DNA from: an uncultured Pelagibacteraceae bacterium
Lineage (GTDB): Bacteria > Pseudomonadota > Alphaproteobacteria > Pelagibacterales > Pelagibacteraceae
Reading direction: 5' to 3'
Assembly (NCBI GenBank): GCA_902518595.1
Contig: CABYGR010000003.1
Location: 1 to 50,226, forward strand
DNA length: 50,226 nucleotides
In this document: one piece after another, positions 44,495 through 50,226 of the stretch
How positions within the stretch are numbered: the stretch's first letter is position 1
Layout: the number at the start of each line of letters is the position of its first letter
Position numbers and translations under genes: made by a program
The notes under the pieces: model-generated
Seen by the model: the letters and a program-made list of their open reading frames with translations, nothing else
Database searches by the model: none
What the model was told of the DNA's origin: nothing

Positions 44495-45116
44495 GTTTTG
44501 GATCAATACTTCTCCACAAATACCATGTGGCTACAGAACAATAAGGTGAAAATCTTCTTTTTAATAATTCAACAAATTGTTTAGGCGGTAAATATTTTTT
44601 CTTATAATTTTTTGAAATTGCTCTAAGAAGACCAATATCTTGTATAGGCCAAATATTAGATCGATTATAAGTAAATAATAATATCATTTCTGCAGACCAT
44701 CTTCCAATTTGTCTCAAACTTGAAAGGTAAATTATAGCTTCTTCATCATTCATATTAGAAATTAATCTTGGATTAAATGATTTATCTATAAATTGTTTTG
44801 CCAAACTTTTAATTCCTAAGACTTTTTGCCGACTTAAACCACATCTTTTTATTTGGGAAAATGTTAATTTTGAAACTGTTTTTGCATTTATCTTATTTTT
44901 ACATTTTTTTTTAAATTTTAAAAAAACAGAATTCGCAGCAGCAACACTTATTTGTTGACCAATTATACTTTTGCATAATGAAAAAAAAATATCTCTTCTT
45001 GATGTTAAAATAGTTTCTGATGGACCTTTATAAAATTTAATCAGTCTGGACATTGTTTTGTCTTTTTTGGATAAGTAAATTTTTGCTTTGCTCCAATATT
45101 TTGGCATCTTAATCAT
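44481..45116 (-). CDS. DNA-3-methyladenine glycosylase II (AlkA-like, HhH-GPD)
   Basis: A 211-residue base-excision repair glycosylase that removes alkylated purines. The IIGQQISVAAANSVF segment (about residue 50), the helix-hairpin-helix region LRQIGRWSAEMILLF and the catalytic Asp in PIQDIGLLRAI (about residue 158) mark the HhH-GPD family. The C-terminal SPYCSVATWYLWR fits bacterial AlkA-type enzymes. It lacks the N-terminal domain of E. coli AlkA (282 aa). It overlaps the EamA gene by 8 bp. Confidence 0.87.
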   Translation of the reverse strand: MIKMPKYWSKAKIYLSKKDKTMSRLIKFYKGPSETILTSRRDIFFSLCKSIIGQQISVAAANSVFLKFKKKCKNKINAKTVSKLTFSQIKRCGLSRQKVLGIKSLAKQFIDKSFNPRLISNMNDEEAIIYLSSLRQIGRWSAEMILLFTYNRSNIWPIQDIGLLRAISKNYKKKYLPPKQFVELLKRRFSPYCSVATWYLWRSIDPKPIQY

Positions 45117-46023
45117 TAACTGTTTTTGAAGTAATAATTTTTTTATTATAAATTTCTCTTCTAAAAATAATTAAAGTAGATAAGATAACTAAAAATGATC
45201 CTATTAATGTTTTAATTGTTGGTACTTCATCCCAAATAAAATAACCAAAAATTATTGCAAATACTAAAGCTAAATATTTTAAAGGAGTTACTAAAGAAAC
45301 TTCAGAATATTTATAAGATTGACTTAACCACAAATTTGCAACTCCTCCAAAAATACCAATAAATGACAATATTATAAAATGATCCAAGGTTGGCATTACC
45401 CAACCATTAGGAATTGTTAAAAAGCTTAATAACATTATTGATAACGAGAAATAAAAAGAAATTAACCAAACAGGTTCTGTAGAAGATAATTGTCTGATCG
45501 CTATAGCAACATAAGAAAGGCCTAAACAAAATATTATTGGAAAAATATAATAAATATTTAATTGGGAAAATCCAGGTTCGGTTATAATTAAAATACCTAT
45601 AAAACCAATAATAACTGCTAACCATCTAAATATTCCCACTCTCTCATTTAATAAGAAAATAGAAAAAATTGTTGTGAATATAGGTGCAGCAAAAGAAATA
45701 CTTACAACCGTAGCTAAAGGTAATTTTCTTAAGGCTATAAATATTGCAACTAAAGCAATTAGACCCGAAATACATCTTAGGGCATGTAAACCAGGTCTTT
45801 TAGTTTTATAAAAATTATGAATTTTATCCCTTGGTATTATAAAAAAGTAAAAGATTATTCCAAAAAAGCCTCTAAAAAACAAAACCTGCCCTAAAGGATA
45901 ATCAACTGACCATTTAACTATTATGTCCATTAATGAAAATGCACAAATAGACAGAAACATGTACAAAAAACCTAATTGATTTTTACCAAGCATATGAATA
46001 ATTTGTAGATTAATTTTATTCAT
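45109..46023 (-). CDS. EamA/DMT-family transporter
   Basis: A ten-helix drug/metabolite-type permease made of two EamA repeats, with ICAFSLMDIIVKW at the start of the first and FPIIFCLGLSYVAIAIRQL at the start of the second. Substrate unknown. The track start is 46050; I prefer the ATG at 46023 (MNKINLQ, 304 aa), since the longer form would overlap msrA on the other strand. A later Met at 45993 is also possible. It shares 8 bp with the glycosylase gene downstream. Confidence 0.85.
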   Translation of the reverse strand: MNKINLQIIHMLGKNQLGFLYMFLSICAFSLMDIIVKWSVDYPLGQVLFFRGFFGIIFYFFIIPRDKIHNFYKTKRPGLHALRCISGLIALVAIFIALRKLPLATVVSISFAAPIFTTIFSIFLLNERVGIFRWLAVIIGFIGILIITEPGFSQLNIYYIFPIIFCLGLSYVAIAIRQLSSTEPVWLISFYFSLSIMLLSFLTIPNGWVMPTLDHFIILSFIGIFGGVANLWLSQSYKYSEVSLVTPLKYLALVFAIIFGYFIWDEVPTIKTLIGSFLVILSTLIIFRREIYNKKIITSKTVND

Positions 46024-46028
46024 AATCA

Positions 46029-46472
46029 ATGGAAATAGCAGTTTTAGCACTTGGTTGTTTTTGGGGACCCGAAATTAAATTTAGTAAAATTGAAGGTATT
46101 ATCAAAACAGAAGTTGGGTATTGTGGAGGCACAAACCCAACTACCACTTATAAAGAAGTCTGCACAGGCAATACAAAACATGCAGAAGTAGTAAAACTAA
46201 ATTTTGATGAGAAAATTATAACATATGAAAATATCTTAAATATCTTCTTTCAAATTCATGACCCAACTACTTTAAATTCTCAAGGACCAGATTTTGGAAC
46301 ACAATATAGAAGTGAAATATTTTATCTGAACGATAAACAAAAAATAATAGCTGAAAAAATATTGAAAGATATAGATAAAAAATTATCAGGTAAGGTGGTT
46401 ACAAAAATATCTTTGTTAAAAAATTATTGTCCTGCTGAGGAGTATCATCAAAAATATTTAGAAAAAAGATAA
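46029..46472 (+). CDS. msrA: Peptide methionine-S-sulfoxide reductase
   Basis: Repairs oxidised methionine (S epimer) in proteins. The 147 residues include the active-site motif GCFWGPE with the catalytic Cys at about residue 10, the VGYCGGTNP segment, and FFQIHDPTTLNSQGPDFGTQYRS-type family sequence. It is shorter at both ends than E. coli MsrA (212 aa), but the core is complete. It is divergent from the EamA gene and is followed 1 bp later by sseA. Confidence 0.94.
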   Translation: MEIAVLALGCFWGPEIKFSKIEGIIKTEVGYCGGTNPTTTYKEVCTGNTKHAEVVKLNFDEKIITYENILNIFFQIHDPTTLNSQGPDFGTQYRSEIFYLNDKQKIIAEKILKDIDKKLSGKVVTKISLLKNYCPAEEYHQKYLEKR

Positions 46473-46473
46473 G

Positions 46474-47289
46474 ATGTCATTAGTAGAATCAGATTGGTTA
46501 GAAAAAAATATAAGTAATGTAAAAATTATTGATTGCTCTTGGCATATGCCTCAAACCAAAAGAGATGGATTTGAAGAATATAAGCATCAACATATTCCAA
46601 ATTCTATTTTTTTTGATTTAGATAATAACTCTAAAAAAACAACTGATCTCCCTCATATGTTGGTTGACATAAAAGACTGGGAAAAAATAGTATCTAAAAT
46701 GGGAATTAAACAAAATGATGAAATAATTATCTATGATAATTCAGATGTAATTAGTTCTTGCCGTTGTTGGTATAATTTTATTTATTTTGGACATAATCCA
46801 AAATTAGTTCATGTATTAAATGGTGGACTTAAAAAATGGATAAAAGAAAAAAGAACAATTACAAATAAAACAACAAATGTACAAATCTCTAATTATAAAA
46901 GTTTTGAAAAAAAGGAACTTGTAAAAAGTAAAGACTTGATAGATGAAAATATTGATATGCAAAAATTTAAAGTAATTGATGCTAGAAGCAAAGAAAGATT
47001 TGAAGGTAAAGTTTCAGAACCAAGGAAAGGTTTGAGAAGTGGAAATATTTTAAATTCTTTTTGTATTCCTTTTAATTTATGCTTAAATGTTGACAAAACA
47101 TTTAAACATAAAGTGGAACTTGAAAAAGTTTTTAATTCTTGTTTAGAAAATATAAATGAAAAAAATATAGTTTTTTCTTGTGGATCTGGAGTTACTGCGT
47201 GTGTTTTGGCACTAGCTTATTCTCTAATAAATGATAAGTATCTCCCTTGTATTTATGATGGCTCTTGGGCTGAATACGGCATAATTTAA
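46474..47289 (+). CDS. sseA: Thiosulfate/3-mercaptopyruvate sulfurtransferase
   Basis: A 271-residue tandem rhodanese. Each half has a rhodanese domain: the first with KIIDCSWHMP and HIPNSIFFDLD, the second with VIDARSKERFEG. The catalytic loop FSCGSGVTACV carries the active Cys (about residue 232); the CGSGVT form points to 3-mercaptopyruvate as donor rather than thiosulfate. It is 1 bp after msrA and 6 bp before the RND adaptor gene. Confidence 0.9.
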   Translation: MSLVESDWLEKNISNVKIIDCSWHMPQTKRDGFEEYKHQHIPNSIFFDLDNNSKKTTDLPHMLVDIKDWEKIVSKMGIKQNDEIIIYDNSDVISSCRCWYNFIYFGHNPKLVHVLNGGLKKWIKEKRTITNKTTNVQISNYKSFEKKELVKSKDLIDENIDMQKFKVIDARSKERFEGKVSEPRKGLRSGNILNSFCIPFNLCLNVDKTFKHKVELEKVFNSCLENINEKNIVFSCGSGVTACVLALAYSLINDKYLPCIYDGSWAEYGII

Positions 47290-47295
47290 TTAAAT

Positions 47296-48165
47296 ATGAA
47301 AAGATCTACAAAAATTATTTCTATACTTTTGGTATTTTTTTTAATCATAGCAATTGTGATTATAGGAAGAACCATGATTGGAAATCATTTCAAAAAAAAA
47401 TTTAGTAAAAGACCCCCTCCAGGAATAATTGTTACTGAAGTTATAAAAAAAGAATTTTCAGAAAAAATAGAAACTTTTGGCACTGCTATTTCAAAAAGAT
47501 CAGAAACTTTTAAGATTAAAAAAGATGACCTTTTTGAAGATTTAATATTAAAAAACTTTGTTAAAAAAGGAGAGATTTTAATCAAATTAAAAAGTGGAAA
47601 TATACTGGCTCCATTTAGTGGAGTACTTGGATATACTGGTCTAACAGAAGATATACTAGTATCAAATAATATATTTGTTATTACACTTGATGATAACTCA
47701 ACTATATATTCAGACATAAAAATTCCTGAAAATTATTCTGCATCAATAAAAAAAGGTTTGCCAGTTGATGTCAAAATTTCTAGCTATAAAGATAAAATTT
47801 TTAAAGGTGAGGTAGACTTTATTTCAAGTAGAATTAATGCCGACACAAGAAGTTTATTGTCTAGAATTAAAGTAAATAATGAAAACTTAGAATTAATCTC
47901 AGGATCTTTATTAGAGGTCAGTGTTAAATTTAACTTAAGAAATTCCTTAAGTGTTCCTGATACAAGTGTAATGGTTGAGGGCAACAAGTCATATGTATAT
48001 AAAGTTACAGATAAAAATATTGCTAATAAAACAGAAGTAAACACAGGCCTAAGAGGTGATAAAAATATTGAAATACTCTCTGGATTGAGTGAGGGAGATA
48101 TTATAGTGGCAGAAGGCCTTAAAAAAGTTAGACCTCAAGGAAAAATAAAACCTATAAATAAATAA
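47296..48165 (+). CDS. RND efflux periplasmic adaptor, hairpin-less
   Basis: A 289-residue membrane fusion protein with an N-terminal anchor (about 7-26). The lipoyl-domain halves are joined directly: FVKKGEILIKLKSGN runs straight into ILAPFSGVLG (about residue 104), with no alpha-helical hairpin between them. The beta-barrel (PVDVKISSYKDKIFKGEVDFIS) and the membrane-proximal domain (SVPDTSVMVEGNKSYVYKV) are present. Its stop codon touches the RND pump start, so they form one system. How it contacts an outer-membrane channel without a hairpin is unclear. Confidence 0.85.
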   Translation: MKRSTKIISILLVFFLIIAIVIIGRTMIGNHFKKKFSKRPPPGIIVTEVIKKEFSEKIETFGTAISKRSETFKIKKDDLFEDLILKNFVKKGEILIKLKSGNILAPFSGVLGYTGLTEDILVSNNIFVITLDDNSTIYSDIKIPENYSASIKKGLPVDVKISSYKDKIFKGEVDFISSRINADTRSLLSRIKVNNENLELISGSLLEVSVKFNLRNSLSVPDTSVMVEGNKSYVYKVTDKNIANKTEVNTGLRGDKNIEILSGLSEGDIIVAEGLKKVRPQGKIKPINK

Positions 48166-50226
48166 ATGTTTATTACTGAATTAAGTATAAAAAGACCAGC
48201 TGTATCTTGGGTAATGTCCTTAATTCTAATTATTTTTGGTTTATTTGTTTTTTGGAAATTGCCAGTAAGAGAACTTCCAAATGGAATACAGCCACCAGTA
48301 GTGCAAGTTCAAGTAGATTATAAGTCTGCAGCTGCTTCAATAGTAGATCAAGAAGTAACACAAGTTGTCGAGGATGTTATAGGAGGAGCTGAAGGTATAA
48401 AAAATATTGACTCTAAATCTGAGAACGGAAGGAGCACTATTAACGTAGAATTTGATACAAGCATCGATCTTGATAATGCTGCCAATGATATTAGAGAAAG
48501 AGTTGCTAGAATTGTCGATAACCTTCCAAGCGAATCTGATCCTCCTCAAATTTTAAAAAGAGCAGCAGGATTTACTACAACCATGTGGCTTTCATTATCT
48601 TCTTCTACATGGAGCGATTTAGAATTGGGAGATTATGCTGAACGATTTTTAATAGATCAATTTTCAAGTATAAAAAATGTAGGAAGAATAAGAGTAGGTG
48701 GATTAAGAGAATTAAGTATAAGAGTTTGGGTTGATCCTCTTAAGCTTGCTGCAAATAATTTGACAATCCAGGAAATTGAGATTGCATTACGTGGAGAAAA
48801 TATCAGACTCCCAGCTGGCACTCTAGAAGCAGATAACATCGATCTTACTCTTAATTTAGACAAATCCTATAATGATATTGATACTATTAAACAATTACCA
48901 ATTAAAAAAAAAGGTAATAGGGTTATTTTATTATCTGACGTTGCAAATATTGAATTTGGACCTGTTTCAGAAAAAACACTTTTTAAGGCTCAAACTAAAG
49001 ATCAACTTAATCTAAAAACTGTAGGTATAGGAATATATGCTAGGAGTGGTGCTTCAACAGTTGAATTGTCTAATGACATAAAAAAGAAAATTAAAGAAGT
49101 TAAAAAATCTTTGCCTGAAAGTCTAAATCTTCAAGTTGCTTTTAATAGAGCAAATTACGTTGAAGCGGCAATTGAAGAGGTTTATAAAACATTATTAATT
49201 GCATTTGTATTAGTTGTTATAATAATTTATTTATTTTTAGGTAATTTAAAAGCTGTTATTGTTCCAGCAGTTGCCTTACCAGTTAGTTTGATAGCCTCCT
49301 TTTTAGGATTATATATTTTTGGTCTCTCCATTAATATTTTTGTACTTCTGAGCTTTATTTTAGCGATAGGTATAATTACTGATGATTCTGTGATTATGAC
49401 TGATGCTATTTACAGAAGAATTGAAAATGGTGAAAGCCCATTAGTTGCTGCTTATAAAGGATCTAAACAGATTTCATTTGCTATAATAGCTACAACATTA
49501 ATTTTAGTGGCAGTTTTTTTACCATTAATTTTTATAGAAGGAATTTCTGGAACACTATTCAAAGAAACTGCTATAGCATTATCTTTTTCGATAGTAGTTT
49601 CTTCTTTTGTAGCATTAACCTTATCCCCTATGCTAGCAAGTAAATTTCTAAATAAAAAAACATCAAAAAAATTTATTGTTCATAAATTTGAAAAAATCTT
49701 TTTGGGTTTTGCTAGTTTTTATAAAGATACTTTAGGAATTATTGTTAACAAGACTAAGGCTATAGTTTTTTTTATTTTTTTTATAATTATTGCTTCGATT
49801 TTTATATTTGATTTTTCAAAAAAAGAACTACTGCCTATGGAGGATAGAGGGGCATATTTAATTATAGGAATGACTGATGAGGGTAGCTCTTTTGAATATA
49901 CTCAAGAACAGGCTCAAAAAGTTGAAGCAAGATTAATTCCATTACTAAAAGCAGAAGATAGCCCCTACTCAAGATTTATTATGAGAGTACCAGGTTTTGG
50001 GAGTTCTGCTAATTCATATAATAGTTTTATAATTATTGCTCTATTAGATGATTGGAAAAATAGAAAAAAAGGACAAGAAGTTGTTTTAAGGGAAGCAATT
50101 GGAAAAATTGTTACCTTACCCCAGGCTGTAGCTTTCCCAATATCTCCACAATCTATTAGAGTATCTAGCTACAACAAACCGGTACAAATGGTAGTTTATG
50201 GAAGTACTTACGAAGAACTTGAAGAA
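48166..50226 (+). CDS. RND-family efflux pump (AcrB-like), 3' end outside window
   Basis: Open from the ATG at 48166 to the window end (687 codons); it is absent from the ORF track because no stop is reached. It starts FITELSIKRPAVSWVMS, the classic RND N-terminus with TM1. The periplasmic porter domain follows, then TM helices with ILAIGIITDDSVIMTDAIYRR (about residue 400), where the Asp pair corresponds to the proton-relay aspartates of AcrB, and ALTLSPMLASKFL. Full length should be ~1,020 residues. The paired adaptor lies immediately upstream. Substrate unknown. Confidence 0.93.
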   Translation, partial: MFITELSIKRPAVSWVMSLILIIFGLFVFWKLPVRELPNGIQPPVVQVQVDYKSAAASIVDQEVTQVVEDVIGGAEGIKNIDSKSENGRSTINVEFDTSIDLDNAANDIRERVARIVDNLPSESDPPQILKRAAGFTTTMWLSLSSSTWSDLELGDYAERFLIDQFSSIKNVGRIRVGGLRELSIRVWVDPLKLAANNLTIQEIEIALRGENIRLPAGTLEADNIDLTLNLDKSYNDIDTIKQLPIKKKGNRVILLSDVANIEFGPVSEKTLFKAQTKDQLNLKTVGIGIYARSGASTVELSNDIKKKIKEVKKSLPESLNLQVAFNRANYVEAAIEEVYKTLLIAFVLVVIIIYLFLGNLKAVIVPAVALPVSLIASFLGLYIFGLSINIFVLLSFILAIGIITDDSVIMTDAIYRRIENGESPLVAAYKGSKQISFAIIATTLILVAVFLPLIFIEGISGTLFKETAIALSFSIVVSSFVALTLSPMLASKFLNKKTSKKFIVHKFEKIFLGFASFYKDTLGIIVNKTKAIVFFIFFIIIASIFIFDFSKKELLPMEDRGAYLIIGMTDEGSSFEYTQEQAQKVEARLIPLLKAEDSPYSRFIMRVPGFGSSANSYNSFIIIALLDDWKNRKKGQEVVLREAIGKIVTLPQAVAFPISPQSIRVSSYNKPVQMVVYGSTYEELEE

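Overview
The window looks like a chromosome segment of a SAR11-type marine alphaproteobacterium (Pelagibacterales, 'Candidatus Pelagibacter'-like). The base composition is extremely A+T rich. Genes are packed with overlaps of a few bases, and the gene families fit: a BamF/DUF3035 lipoprotein, DUF2093, short Pgi, TldD/PmbA, PuuD-type urate oxidase, and an arylsulfotransferase with its glycine-rich small partner. This is inferred from composition and gene content, not from a marker-gene search. I see no tRNA, rRNA, CRISPR array, transposase or integrase.

Layout: (1) 1-4.8 kb, lipid A/LPS inner core: msbA, waaA, lpxK (frameshifted), lpxL. (2) 4.8-13.3 kb, housekeeping: DUF2093, purD, rsmD, then a leftward six-gene operon HAD-ribF-ileS-lspA-bamF-like-pgi. 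(3) 13.3-15.4 kb, groESL behind a heat-shock (RpoH-type) promoter; groEL carries a one-base frameshift. (4) 15.3-20.6 kb, an accessory island. Two unrecognised genes sit between two near-identical ~64 bp copies of the groEL stop codon plus terminator, with a second short repeat pair nested inside. They are followed by an overlapping four-gene operon (arylsulfotransferase-like, small membrane protein, membrane protein, sulfotransferase). (5) 20.7-34.4 kb, core genes: typA, YczE-like, DUF6134-like, pmbA/tldD, DCC protein, a Lys-rich protein, cfa, DapA-like aldolase, a family 9 glycosyltransferase, a membrane DnaJ, ptrB. (6) 34.35-34.9 kb, hsp20 with an RpoH-type promoter and a possible RNA thermometer. 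(7) 35.4-43.3 kb, purine uptake and catabolism: permease, phosphoribosyltransferase, puuD, guaD, xdhBA, hiuH and, divergently, uraD. Together these convert guanine through xanthine and urate to allantoin. (8) 43.3-50.2 kb: family 17 glycosyltransferase, DUF1330, alkA-like, EamA transporter, msrA, sseA, and an RND efflux pair whose pump runs off the window.

Most notable: the two-gene cassette between duplicated groEL terminators; single-base homopolymer frameshifts in two normally essential genes (lpxK, groEL), which point to sequencing error unless reads prove otherwise; matched RpoH promoters on groESL and hsp20; a compact purine-to-allantoin locus whose urate oxidase lacks the cytochrome c domain; a hairpin-less RND adaptor; and three convergent gene pairs that share one TTAA as both stop codons.
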